DNA of 64,000 nucleotides from Lathyrus oleraceus (GCF_024323335.1 NC_066584.1:269258344-269322343), one strand, 5' to 3'. Positions 51,494-63,175 are shown, numbered from the stretch's first letter. Translations and numbers: made by a program. The notes: a model not told the origin generated them from the letters alone.

Positions 51494-52807
51494 ACACCAA
51501 CACCTCATGAAATAAAATTACTCTCGGCTATTGATGAACAAGATGGGTTACGTTTTCATATTCCACTGATACAATTTTATAACTACGATCCAAATATGAA
51601 AGGAAAAGACCCTGTTGATGCAATTAGAAAAGCACTGGCGAAAACGCTTGTGTTTTATTATCCATTTGCAGGTAGATTGAGAGAAGGAGCTGGTAGGAAA
51701 CTTATGGTTGATTGTACCGGAGAAGGTGTTTTGTTCATAGAAGCCGATGCTGATGATGTTACTCTTAAAGATTTCGGCGATAATCCTCTTCCTCCATTTC
51801 CATTTTTGGATGAAGTTCTTTATGATGTTCCTGGTTCTTCAAACGTGCTTAACGCTCCATTGATGCTTATTCAGGTAACACGCCTCAAGTGCGGTGGTTT
51901 CATATTTGCTATTCGTATAAACCATACAATAAGTGATGCATTTGGTATAGCTCAATTCATGAATGCCTTAGCAGAAATATGTCGTGGAATGAATGAACCT
52001 TCAATCTCACCAGTGTGGCGAAGAGAACTTCTAAGCGCAAGGAACCCACCAAGAGTGACATGTTATCATCCTGAACTCGAACAAGCACCTAATAACAAAG
52101 GAATCATCAATGTCATATCCATAGACAACATGGCCCGACGAACTTTCTTCTATGGTCCCAACGAGTTAGCCACAATCCGCTCCCTCCTTCCAACCAACCA
52201 ACAACAACAATACTCCAAATTTGAAATCATCACTGCATTCCTTTGGCGTTGTCGTACAATAGCGTTACAACTAGATTCAAACAAAGAAGTCTGTATGTAT
52301 TTCGGAGTCAATGGACGTAGTAAATTTGTTGACCTACAATTGCCGAACGGCTACTATGGTAATGTTGTTGCAATTCCTGCTGCTATAACAACAGCAGGCA
52401 AAATTGTTGAAAGTACGTCGGGGTATATGTATGCATTGAATTTAGTTCAGAATGCAAAAACTAAAGTGACCAAAGAATATATGCGTTCATTGGCAGATTT
52501 AATTGTTATCAAGGGTCGACCTCTGTTTACTACGACAAAACTTATGTTTATAGTGTCTGATACTACACGTGTGGGATTTAGAGATGTCAATTTTGGTTGG
52601 GGAAAAGCTGTTTATGGAGGACCAGCTATCGATTCTCCACTTCCTGGTATTCTTAGCTTTTATATACCTTTTACAAATGTCAAAGGAGAGGAAGGTTTCG
52701 TTGTACCATTTTGTTTGCCAGCACAAGCAATGGAGAGATTTGTAATCGAACATGATAGTGTGCTCAAGGGAAACAGTAACCAATTTGCAAACGGTGATAC
52801 AAATTAA
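51188..52807 (+). CDS. BAHD acyltransferase with triplicated 5' end, 539 aa ORF (457 aa from the third start)
   Basis: Single open frame. Residues 83-539 form a normal BAHD protein (MAKSLTFTVKRRAPELVTPL...). Catalytic HTISD is at 246-250 of the full ORF and the structural motif reads NFGWG at 468-472, with Asn for the usual Asp. The first 82 codons are two extra copies of a 123-bp unit made of the last ~60 bases of 5' UTR and the first ~20 codons; the matching starts are at 51188 (ATG), 51311 (ACT, start lost) and 51434 (ATG). The true start is either 51188, giving a long N-terminal extension, or 51431/51434. Cytosolic acyl transfer from acyl-CoA is expected if active. No intron. Confidence 0.88.
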   Translation: MTQFLLFTMKRRAPKLVTPSNIHYLHLQYLNIPYHQKPLSSTAQSLLFTLKKPAPGLVIPSNKNHLRFQYLHIPYHQKPFSMMAKSLTFTVKRRAPELVTPLTPTPHEIKLLSAIDEQDGLRFHIPLIQFYNYDPNMKGKDPVDAIRKALAKTLVFYYPFAGRLREGAGRKLMVDCTGEGVLFIEADADDVTLKDFGDNPLPPFPFLDEVLYDVPGSSNVLNAPLMLIQVTRLKCGGFIFAIRINHTISDAFGIAQFMNALAEICRGMNEPSISPVWRRELLSARNPPRVTCYHPELEQAPNNKGIINVISIDNMARRTFFYGPNELATIRSLLPTNQQQQYSKFEIITAFLWRCRTIALQLDSNKEVCMYFGVNGRSKFVDLQLPNGYYGNVVAIPAAITTAGKIVESTSGYMYALNLVQNAKTKVTKEYMRSLADLIVIKGRPLFTTTKLMFIVSDTTRVGFRDVNFGWGKAVYGGPAIDSPLPGILSFYIPFTNVKGEEGFVVPFCLPAQAMERFVIEHDSVLKGNSNQFANGDTN

Positions 52808-53039
52808 TCTGGTATCATTAAATCTTGGTTGGAGTCTTTAACTATTGTTGTGTTTAGAATTTTCCTTGTACTAAATCTTAATAATTTACTATGTGTTTGC
52901 ATGAGAAAACTCATCATGATCCAATCAATATCATACCTCTTTTGATTTAATTAAATTCAAATATATGTTTTCATCTTTAACTAGTAGAATGCTCAACTGA
53001 AATAGAAAGTATAAGTAAGAATAATGAAATAGGAATAAA
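52808..53039. other. 3' flank of the second BAHD ORF
   Basis: AT-rich. The first ~45 bases (TCTGGTATCATTAAA-CTTGG) match those after the BAHD fragment at 21350, so this is the shared 3' UTR. Confidence 0.5.
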
Positions 53040-53770
53040 AATGCAAAATACAGGTTACAAAAGGAACATGAGTCTTTAATTTGTCTTTAACTTCAATGAC
53101 ATGATTACAAAACCTTGTTACAATAAGGATTGTTCCATTGCATAAGCCTTCAGATTAATCTAAGTTCCGCATCAACATAATAGTGACATCAACCTTCAAT
53201 TTGATAGAATGATTAGATAAATCAGAAATTTTCAGAGCATTTAGAAATTCAGGAGTCAAGTGCTCAAAAGCATCAAAGTCTATAAATGCAGATCTATCAA
53301 TAGAATCACTACTAAAGTATTATTTTTTTTCTCCTATAAAATTTAAATAACATAGCAACGTAAAAACAAAATTAATGTAAATTATAGTATTATCATTAAA
53401 ACAATGAAAAAACATGTTTAGTACTTGGAAGAAGATTTGTGATGTATTGATTAATGTCATTAACAATCTCAATTATTGAAGTCAATATAGCATGACTTTG
53501 TAGATAATTGGGATCGTGGTAGTTATGAATGAGATCGGGATAAGCACTCTTAACAATAATGTCAATTGGATGTGAAAAAATAGAAATTAAAAACTCATCA
53601 GGAATTGAAAGGTCAACATAACCATCGTTAGGCTCTAACATGGTATCATCTCCAATTTTCAATATTTACTCAGAAAATATGCAGACTTCCTCTTGATTAG
53701 AAGAAATTGTATCACTTTTGAAGGTGCGTGTTTTTTTGTAAGCCTCGTCCCAAATGTAAGAAGCATTGGT
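53040..53770 (-). pseudogene. Helitron (PIF1-like) helicase, C-terminal part
   Basis: On the minus strand, 53660-53396 reads GDDTMLEPNDGYVDLSIPDEF...AILTSIIEIVNDINQYITNLLPS, the conserved region after the helicase core. 53320-53040 reads LKVDVTIMLMRNLD-stop-SEGLCNGTILIVTRFCNHVIEV, the typical GxPVMLLRNID-SGLCNGTRL segment near the C-terminus. Stops and small deletions are present. The region 53389-53770 is repeated at 56486-56880. Confidence 0.8.
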
Positions 53771-56485
53771 TACAAGTTTTTAGTTATAAGTTTTTAGTTA
53801 CATGTTTTTTGATACCACTATTAGTTACAAGTTTTTTGTTATATTCCTTTAATTATTGTAAAAATTAATGCTTAGAAGAGTTTTATGAAACGGTGAATGT
53901 AATGAAATTTTAAATTATAAATTCAATCACATGGATATAAATTAAATTTAATATATTTTGTTTCAGTTATAAACTCAATCAAGATATATGTGATGTTTGA
54001 TTTTCTCCAATAATATTATTTTATTATTCTTAAATAGTCAATAGTCACTACTATTAACAATAATATTAATATAAATAATAAATAATAATATAATATTTGA
54101 CTAATAATAATAATATAATATAATATTTAGATATCACTATTAGTTACAAGTTTTTAGTTTTTAGTTATACTCTTTTAATTATTATAAAAATTAATGCTTA
54201 GAAAAGGAAGAGTTTTATGAAAGGGTGAATGTAATGAAATTTTAAATTATAAATTAAGTCACATGGATATAAATTAAATTTAATAGATTTTGTTTCAGTT
54301 ATAAACTCAATCAAGATATATGTGATGTTTGATTTTCTCCAATAATATTATTTTATTATTCTTAAATAGTCAATTTGTTTCACTTTTTTTTCTTTAAATA
54401 GATAAATTCCTCTCATGGTCTCCCTCACCCTCACACGTATCTTTTAGAACTTGATGCATAACCAGACAAAAAATAAGATGAATGGATAAACTATTCAACA
54501 CCGATTAAAAATAATTTTTCTATCTTTATCTAATCCAAAAGCTCTTGGAAAATAAATAGATAAATTCCTCTCACTTTCTCCCTCACACGTATATTTTAGA
54601 AATTTGCATAACCAGACAAAAAATGAGATGAATGGGTGAACTATTCAACACAGATTCAAAAAAAAATTGATTTTTCTATCTTTATCTAATCCAAAAGCTC
54701 TTGGAAGGTTTCATCTTTTTGTTTTACATCTATTCAAATCAATTTTTTGTCCATATTTTTTCATATAAATTTTAATTTTTTTGTTTTGGTCATATTTAAC
54801 TTCATTTCATAAATATTATTTTTATTATGTTTAATTTCATTTCATATTCATATTTATATAGTCTAACATAATTTTTAATTATTATTTTGCAGGTTTTGTA
54901 ATTTGAGTGAGAGTTCAATCGATCCCAACTCCTACAAACAACAATCTTAGAATGAAAATTGAAATACACGTCTCTTATAATCATTTGAAGAAACACAATT
55001 CTAGAAAATGCAATACTTATTTTTTGTATTGATTTTTATTTTATTTTTTGGTTTAATTTCCTTCCTCTTTCTTCATAATTCTAGAATTGTAGTATTTATG
55101 CTTTCTTTCGAATATAAAATTTTATTTATTTCTTTAGTATAAATTCTTATTATTATCTTAATTATATTTTATACTCAGAATTATTTTGAGATATGTTGTT
55201 TACTGTCTTTATAATAAAGATGTACATAAATTTACGGGTCTTCAATTTCAAAGTTCATATAAATTTACGGGTCTTCAATTTGAAAGTTTATAGTCTCTAT
55301 GAATAATAATCATTTAGATCATCAAAAAAAATTGAACTATAATACACATGTTTTTGTCCATATATAACCATACCAGTTAGATTATTATTTTTTGTTTAAT
55401 TTCCTTCTTTCTCTTACGATCTCTTTCGAATATAACAATGCCAACCATATTTAATTTCCATTTAATTGTTACGAAGTCATTTTTTGGTTTAATTTCCTTC
55501 CCTTGATTTTAAAATATTTTTGTGGTTTAGCTATATGGAATAGTTGATATTTTTATTATTTATAAAAAATATTTTATTTCTTTAGACAAACTATTTCTAA
55601 CAATACTATAATTAGTGCATATAAATAATATTTAATTTTTATTTCTAACAATACTATAATTAGTGTGTATATATAATATTTAATTTTCATTTCAATTGTT
55701 ATGAAGTTTTATTTTTTATTTCTTTCTAATTGTGGCCAATAATAATCTATGATTCTACATTCATATTTAATAATTATCTATCAATCTAAATCCTCAACCT
55801 ATAATTAAGGACTATTAGAAATTTCTCACTATTTACTAATTATCTATCAATCTAAGTCCTCAACCTATAATTAAGGACTATTAGAAATTTTGAAATTATA
55901 TTTTTTACTTATTATTGATGATAATTATCTACAATTCCAATTTCTAAATCAACAATTAATGTAATATTAAAAATTTTGAAAGTGTTTTTTTCATTATATT
56001 TTAGTACAATTATTATTGCTTTGTAATTACCAATAACTCAATTATTCTCTTTGAAAAAAAAAATTAAACTAAATTATAAATTTAACCATGAAATTGTTCT
56101 ATTATCTATTATTCAATTATTAAATTTTTAAGATACAAACTAATTATTAAATTTTAGTATAATTCTTATATTATTTACAATTACATCGATCTTATTTATT
56201 ACTCCTTAAAATTTAAGTTAGTCTCAAATGTCCTAATAAACTCATAATAGTTATTCAAATAAATTCACTCGAAAAAAAATTCTATCAAAATAATCAATTA
56301 ATTTTCTCTATTACTCTTAAAGTCCAATCTTTTTTCTAATATGTGTTTATAAAACTACATATAATAATTATTTAAAAATTACTCAATACAAAAAATCTAA
56401 AATTTTGATAAAGTTTAAAATTTCATATACACTGACATTAATATATTATAGATCAACCACGCAACGCGCGGGCTATATTCTAGTT
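53771..56485 (+). mobile_element. AT-rich Helitron-like segment with a 3' CTAG terminus
   Basis: 2.7 kb with no genes. The right end reads CACGCAACGCGCGGGCTATA then TTCTAG at 56485, followed by T: a GC-rich short hairpin just before CTAG, as at Helitron 3' ends in plants. The left end is unclear; no TCT...TACTA-type start was found. It sits between two direct copies of a helicase fragment. Inside are several tandem doublets (separate entry). Confidence 0.5.
53811..55890. repeat. Series of local duplications in the AT-rich segment
   Basis: Direct pairs: 53811-54042 with 54127-54373; about 54400-54540 with 54545-54715 (aaattcctctca, ataaccagacaaaaaat); 55229-55262 with 55263-55300; about 55590-55640 with 55641-55690; about 55765-55825 with 55830-55890. 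Five independent doublets in 2 kb. Confidence 0.8.
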
Positions 56486-57593
56486 ATCATTAAAACAATG
56501 AAAAAACATGTTTAGTACTTGGAAGAAGATTTGTGATGTATTGATTAATGTCATCAACAACCTTAATTGTTGAAGCCAATATAGCACGACTTTGTAGATA
56601 ATTGGGATCATGGTAGTTATGAATGAGATCGGGATAAGCACTCTTAACAATAGCACCAATAGGATGTGAAAAATTAGAAATTAGAAACTCATCAGGAATT
56701 GAAAGGTCAACATAATCATCGTTAGGCTCTGACGTGGTATCATCTCCAATTTTTAATATTCACTCAGAAAATATGCAAACTTCCTTTTGATTAGAAGAAA
56801 CTGTATCACTTTGAAGGCGTATTTTTTTGGTAAGCCCGAGGACTCTACACTCGTCCCAAATGTAAGAAGCATTGATTGTTGTATGAATAATACCATATCT
56901 ACTACCTCTCGGGACAACAAGCAGAATTTGTCTAAAATCACCACCAAAAACTACTACTTTGCCTCCAAAAAGTTTCTTAGAAGCTCTAGGAATTTCACTC
57001 ATAATGTCTTTCAAAGATTTATCAAGAGCCTCAAAGTTAAACTTGTTTGTCATTGGAATCTCATACCATATAATAAGATTTGTCAACTTTAAAAGCTCAG
57101 CAAGATCATCCTTTTTGTCAATGTTGCAAATTAAGATTCCAATATAGTGACAAGAATCTTAAACCTTGAGACAACAAGCAAGACAATTTTTCTTTTAGAA
57201 TGAAGTGTTGCTGCCAAAGTGTTTCACATAAAAGTTTTACCTGTTCCACCATAGCCATATAAAAAAACACTCCACCATTTTGTCTTTCTACAGCTTCCAT
57301 GATTTCAACATAAATGTGTTTTTGTTCTCTTACAAATATAGTTTATGTGACAATATATTAAGTATGACATTTAGAATAAAAAATTTATATAACAATATAT
57401 GAAAAAAGACATCGGGCAATAAATGATGATGAAATATAAAATGAATTTGCATAATGAAATATAGACAAAGTAAATTTTTTATAAAAGTCACAATTTTGGA
57501 CATGATACATATGTCTTTAAATTTGTCGAAGGATGGACAATTTACCTGGAAGAGATTAGTACAAATCATTAAAAAAAAATCTTGAGCAACTGG
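56486..57593 (-). pseudogene. Helitron (PIF1-like) helicase, middle part
   Basis: Minus strand. Walker A GYGGTGKT is encoded at 57233-57256, in a different frame from the preceding GGVFFY. Then, in another frame, 57086-56760 has LIIWYEIPMTNKFNFEALDKSLKDIM, GGKVVVFGGDFRQILLVVPRGSR and SYIWDECRVLGLTKKIRL, the DEAD-like and following motifs. In autonomous Helitrons the Rep-helicase protein drives rolling-circle transposition. Multiple frameshifts make this copy dead. Confidence 0.85.
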
Positions 57594-58979
57594 TGTTGGT
57601 GTAAGCCCTAGAGGCCAATACATTTTGGTACTTGTATCGAATAATAAAAGGCATTCTCTTTATTATGGTTGATTAATAAAGTCCCTGGAATAGATAGTCC
57701 GTTTAATGTATTAAGTGTGACTTAATCATGAGAACACATTAAACATAAGGACACTATTCCTAAAGTATCCGTAGTCGAGCTTTAGTGTGAAGTGGGATAA
57801 CATTAAAGCATTAAGACTATTATGTTTGTAGACTGATGATCACATCTCATGGATCATGGATAAAGAGTTATCAAGTCTTAAACATAGGTATGAATATTAG
57901 GAGTAATATTTATACCGGATTGACCCGCTATGAGAATACTATATAGAAAGTTATGCAAAGTGTCATAAGTTATTCTCATGGTGATAATAGTGTATTTCAC
58001 TCTCCGACCTGAAACCACTATGGATCCTAGATGTAGAGTCGAGTGCTTTATTGCTGATCCAACGTTGTCCGTAACTGGATAACCATAAAGACAGTTGATG
58101 GGTACTCCACAAAGCATGCTGAGGGACATGAGTGACCTAGATGGAATTTGCCCATCCTGCATAACAGGATAAATGTCTATGGGCCCAATATTGAACTGGA
58201 CAAGGATGACACGGTCTATGCCTTGTGTTCAATATAGACATAAGGGCAAAAGGGTAATTATACACATAAGTATTATCACAGAAGGAATTGTCAGATCACA
58301 TGACATTTTCGTGTCTTGGGTAGCAGTGATGTGTTGCTAGATACCGCTCACTGTTTATTATGTTAAATGCGTGATTTAATATAATTGCCAACGTCACGAA
58401 AACCTACAGGGTCACACACAAAGGACGGATTGATGAGAGATAGAGTAACTAAGGAATACCGTAGGTACGGTGCCCTTAAGTGAGTTATAGAGCATCGTAA
58501 GGTACGATGTACTTGAATAGAATACGAAATATGGTAAGGTACCATGAGCTTAAGTGATTTTGGGCATATTATAAGATATGGGCCAAAATACACTTAAGTG
58601 GGCTTTTAGCTTGAAGCCCACACAAGTGGTTCTATAAATAGAACCCTTGTGCAGAAGCAAAAATTTTGCGGTTGCATTCTTTTCGTTTTCACTCTCTCTC
58701 TCTCTCTCTCACTCAAAGCCTTCATTCGTACCAGCTAGCACTGAGATTGAAGGAACCCGTTCGTGTGGACTGAGTAGAGACGTTGTCATCGTTCAACGTT
58801 CGTGATCGCTTCGTGGATCTGCATCAAAGGTTTTGATCGTCACAAGAGATCTGCACCAAAGGTTTCAACCGTCACAAGAGGTAAATACTCTATCACTGAT
58901 CATGACCATTCGTAAGGATCTCTAAAGGAGAAAATTTTAATTTCCGCTGCGTTTTGGACCGCAATTCTCCTTCAACTGG
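57589..58979. mobile_element. Solo LTR, 1381 bp, with ACTGG target duplication
   Basis: The LTR is 57594-58974: TGTTGGTGTAAGCCCTAGAGG to GCAATTCTCCTTCA, bracketed by ACTGG at 57589-57593 and 58975-58979. A TATAAATAG box is at 58633 followed by a (CT)n tract near 58693. It splits the helicase pseudogene (QYEPV on the right, AQDFFL on the left). The ends and size fit a copia LTR; orientation by the TATA box is plus. Confidence 0.88.
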
Positions 58980-59712
58980 TTCATACTGCCTCTCTTTGTA
59001 AACAAGCTGATTTACAACAAAAGAAAGTACAAAGTCATTTGGATACAACATCGGTTTGAAGTCTTTCAAACTTTTGTTGTTCTTTTGTAACTGAGTCTCT
59101 ATAGCAATAAGGGCGAGTTGTTTTATTTCCTCATCAGTAAGTGTTAATCCTATGATATCAAAAGGAAAAAACTGTAACAAAATTAATGAGTTTCATAATA
59201 TAAAGAACGACGCAAATAAGTTTCCATAAAAAGTGTACCTGGATTTTTGGTCAAAACATATTTCTCGTAAAGAATATCATCAGATAAGTATTGTCATGTC
59301 TTACTCCAAACATGCTCTGATCTATTTATTGATGAGGATAACAATATAGTAACAAATAACTTCCTTAAAAATATTTCAGACCCCCAAAGATGCGCCTCTT
59401 TAAAGCCTCAATAAATTCTCTATCATCTTGTAGAAAACCCATAGCAAATCATGTTTCTCTGAAAGTTTGATGTTGAAAACCATCAATATTTTTGATGTCT
59501 TCATAACTAATTGGTCCTTTTATGACAGTCAATATCATCCGTAAATAATATAGTTCACTTGTGCTCTGAGGCACCTCAAAAAAAGCGACCAATAGTATAC
59601 CCTCTTTTCCTAGGCTTCCATGTTTTGCTTCTTTTATCGTAAACAAATTTAGAGACAAAGTCACCATATGTCAACAACTTAGCTTCATCATAGATTTTGT
59701 TTTCCTCAAACC
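58975..59712 (-). pseudogene. Helitron (PIF1-like) helicase, upstream part
   Basis: Minus strand. 59712-59449 reads FEENKIYDEAKLLTYGDFVSKF and then STSELYYLRMILTVIKGPISYEDIKNIDG, a hallmark of the Helitron helicase region. 59180-58975 reads LTLTDEEIKQLALIAIETQLQKNNKSLKDF...NQLVYKERQYEPV. It is cut on the upstream side by a gypsy LTR at 59713. Rep (HUH nuclease) motifs are not in the window. Confidence 0.85.
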
Positions 59713-60492
59713 TGTTAGATCTCAATTTTGACGCCCATATAAATTAAGAGAGTAAAGTTTCCTATGAGGACGTTTCGACAAAATTGTGTGTTTGAAGTTC
59801 TAGTCGAAGATGCCTTGGTACAAGGGTAAGGATGTTGCGTGGACTTAGAAATATTTTTAAGTAGTTCAAGGTGTTTTTTCAGATGCGTCACTAGTTTTGG
59901 TTCGACGAGAGATTCAAATTCAAATAAAGGAGGAAACTTTTGTTCCTATCTAAATTATTAAAAATACACATGGAGCATAGTGGATGGTTACGTACATGCG
60001 AAGTGCCACTTGTCTCGATTTGGTGGAAAGGTCGGTGGGGACGGTTACTTCGACTAGTATAAATAAGAGATCTTAGTGTTAGGATCAGTGTGTGTTCAAG
60101 TGTGTATAAAATCTTTCAATTTTACCTAAGTATCCGTGTGGAGAGAAAGAGTAAATTGAGAAATGTACGTTTGATGTTACACTATTGTTTTACTTGAAGT
60201 AATTTAACCATTTCTTTATTTCCCTAATTGGACTTTTATCCAGAAGTTTATCTTTACTGCCATTTATTTTTGATTTACAGTATTTTTTTCGCCCTCTTTC
60301 ACTTTATATTTTCATTGAAATATTTTAACAAACCATTGCTGGTATGAACACTGTCGAAGTGTTTATGTTCATTAGAATTTATCTTTAAAAACGGTTAGCA
60401 CATGTCCTAGGATAAACCTGATCGATCCAGTGAGTAATCAAATATAGTGATTTGGAAGATCAGCGGTCGTTTACCAATTTTCACGGCAAACA
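59713..60492 (+). mobile_element. 5' LTR of a Ty3/gypsy element (780 bp)
   Basis: Starts TGTTAGATCTCAATTTT and ends TCACGGCAAACA, followed at once by a primer-binding-like sequence. A TATAAATA box at 60058-60065 lies 346 bases in. Only the 5' end of this element is present; the rest is cut off at about 61415. Confidence 0.75.
60058..60065 (+). promoter_or_regulatory. TATA box of the gypsy LTR
   Basis: TATAAATA in the middle of the LTR, followed by AAGAGATCTTAGTG. Confidence 0.55.
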
Positions 60493-60494
60493 AA

Positions 60495-60513
60495 TTGGCA
60501 CGCCCAGTGGGAC
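60495..60513 (+). other. Primer-binding site of the gypsy element
   Basis: TTGGCACGCCCAGTGGGAC begins two bases after the LTR end; this form is common in plant Ty3/gypsy elements of the non-chromovirus group. Confidence 0.7.
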
Positions 60514-60656
60514 AGTGCTAACACTTGAAAAAGAAAAAAAAATCTTCATTTATTCTAATTCTGGTCTTTTAATCATTTTTCCCTTTTGAAAAAATTTGTT
60601 GTATATTATTAAGAAGTGGTAAAGTAGCCACAACCAACGAAGATAGACCAAGGAGA

Positions 60657-61420
60657 ATGGCGAATTAAAATGTGCCAACTAACCAAAATCCTCAAAATCC
60701 AAACAATAATGTACCACCCCCTTCTTCTTTAACAAGGGAAAACACGGCCACAATGCCCGTGTCTGAATCGGTGCCACCTATGGCAAGTTCGATGCCTACA
60801 CATTTGATTGCCCATACTGAATTGATTTTGACTTGCATTGGGTCGAGGGGACCTCCAAACACTCTCCTACCAATTGGGAATGTCCCAAATAGGCCTTTAG
60901 TGCCCCCAAGTTTCTCTATGCCTTTTAGTGGTCAAGAACAATCTTATGGAATGCCAACTTCAACAATGGTAAGCTTACATAACGCTGCTTCGATATTTTC
61001 AGAAACAGTGGTTAACATAACCTCCCCATTACAAGGGTCGGGATCTAGGGTTCACGTGGGTCGAAATAACCAACCTTTAGGCTTGGGATACCGAACACAA
61101 ATGTCTAACCTTACCAATAATTCTGCAGCGGTGTGGAGGCAGCAGATGGACGAAAACAACCATGATATGGTCTAAATGCTTACCCAAACATTGACCATTG
61201 TATTAAATCCCTTGATTCAAAATACGGCCCGATAGAATCAGCGGGTGACAGCGCAGGTGGCGCGAATGGCTGGCTTCTTGGGTGTGCCACAACCTCATCG
61301 ACACCCTCCAAGGGACGGGATAAGGGAAAATCAAGGGGTAACCTTCGAAGAAGACCCTACTATTAACCAAATTCCACAAAACCAACCGCCACCAGAGATG
61401 GTAAATCAGGGATCCACTTG
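60657..61420 (+). pseudogene. Gypsy gag, N-terminal fragment
   Basis: ATG at 60657 is followed after three codons by TAA (60666-60668); the frame is then open to 61175. The protein is Asn/Pro/Ser-rich (VPTNQNPQNPNNNVPPP), as usual for the start of such gag proteins. Past 61175 the frame continues as RVTAQVARMAGFLGVPQPHR in another frame to EMVNQGST at about 61420. There the sequence switches to an unrelated LTR. Confidence 0.65.
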
Positions 61421-62436
61421 AATTCATCTGCTACATGGTCTTGATGCAACTATTGTTTTGATATGGTGTCTAATGCCTTATTCTGAGTTAATCAAGAAGT
61501 ATTTCATCTGATACATGAGAAGACAAAGAAGACTGCTAGCTATGGGATTTTCTTGCTTGGATATGGCTATCTTTATTTGATGCCTTGATCTTCATGATGT
61601 CTGATATTGCTATTTATTTGCTAATATTTTCTTGATTCAAAGTCCAAAGGAAAAGTGAGTTTTCTATATGACATTCTTGTCTGTTGGATTGCATCTCATT
61701 GGTCAGATCTTTTCAACTCTTAACTTTTAATTTTATGCTTAGGATTAGTCTCTTCATCTCCTCCCACTTCTTAAATTTCAAAATCCCTCCCCCTTTTCAA
61801 AATCTTCTATGCTTGTGATTTCAAACTTTGACCTTATTTTTATGATTAGAAACTTTGGCCTTATACCATTGAATTTTCAAACTCTTTTCTTAAATCAAAC
61901 TTGTAAATGAACTTAATCATATTGACTTAAAATTTCAAAAGACAAAAAGAACTAACACTTATTCAAACTTTTGGGCTCTTTATACCCCTTTTTAACTTAA
62001 ATTTTGATTAAAAGCAATCCACTCATTTTGAAATTGATACCACGAACTACGAGGTTTTGATCCCTCATTTTTATGTTAGTACGTAGGCACAAGTCCGAAG
62101 GTCTTGTCAAACACAAAAATATGATCAATGAATTCTTTTCTCATCCCCACACTCTATTTTTTCTAACATCTTTTACCAAAATTACATACACACATAAAAG
62201 GGGCTTCTTAGGAGTACCTAGGACACTTTGGGTGCTAACACCTTCCCTCTGTGTAACCAACCCCCTTACCTGTAATGTCTGGCACTTTATTAGTTTTGAC
62301 TTGTAAACTTCTTATCTTTGGGTTTTGTTCGTACTTTTCCCTTTTTCCTTTGGAAACAATAAAAGTGTGGTGGTGACTCTAGTTTTATTGACGTTAGGTT
62401 TATCCATAGCTTGATGGTCATGAATTTACCGCTACA
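61415..62436 (+). mobile_element. Truncated right end of an LTR of the 9107-13786 family
   Basis: Matches 12790-13786 in order: gaattcatctg-tacatg, ggatatggctatctttattt, cgaactacgaggttttgatc (62042), GGGTGCTAACACCTTCCCT (62229), GGTGGTGACTCT and the end TTTACCGCTACA at 62436. The left ~3.7 kb is missing. Confidence 0.85.
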
Positions 62437-63175
62437 GAAGACACCATAAACTTCGATGGTAATCGTGCCAGCTTTGGTTGATATATTGAAGACTATCACA
62501 TCATTGACGTTGACGAAGGTTCCGACAAAGAACACGTCGTCTTTCTTGCGTGGGTATCAAGGTGCATCTTTTGTTGTAGGTCCTTGAAAGTGGCGAAAAG
62601 ATACATTACCGTAGACAACCAAATACGTGAAGGCAAAGATGTTTGCCTTAGTCATTTGATCCTAGGGTCCCTTTATAAATCCTTAAGGCTAGGAACTGAA
62701 GCTTTGAGGAATATCCATCTAAAAGATGGCTGATTGTTATTTGGACATTTCTAGCTACTTCAACTCTGGCTCAACGCCACTTTTGAGATTTCTCTGGATG
62801 CTAAATTTTCCAATGGAACCGAGGAAGCCCTTAAAGACCATCCAGTCGAGGGAACACGTTTGAATTTTCTGACTCCGACTGACAAGAATAGATAAGATCG
62901 AGAAGCTTTCGTATCTTATTTTGTATCTTTCTTTGTTCCTTGTGCGCAACTTTCTGAGCATCATCTTCATTCGCTTTCAATGTCGGTACTCCATCATTCA
63001 CGCTTTCAGACACATCTTGAAATATGAAGATGACCTTCATTTGTGCAACCCACCGTTCATAGTTCTCCCCTTTGAAAACCGGTAGATTCGATGGAAATTG
63101 CGTTGATGTTGTTGTTCCGTTTTCTATTACAGATTCTCTCTAAATCGCAACCGGACTCCTTGATACCAATTTCTT
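62437..63175 (-). pseudogene. 5' end and gag fragment of a Ty1/copia element on the minus strand
   Basis: From the LTR at 63176 the minus strand reads a primer-binding site (TGGTATCAAGGAG, plus 63151-63163), then LPVFKGENYERWVAQMKVIFIFQDVSESVNDGVPTL and QKVAHKEQRK (to about 62925), the start of a copia gag. Beyond that the homology fades. The element is cut at 62437 by the end of the other LTR. Confidence 0.8.

Noticed and set aside
60672..61175. A free-standing proline-rich host gene
   Set aside because: It sits 180 bases after an LTR and primer-binding site and has the composition of a gypsy gag start; the real ATG (60657) is upstream.
62290..62535. 81-codon minus-strand ORF across the joint at 62436
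   Set aside because: It spans the boundary between an LTR fragment and a copia remnant and resembles neither.
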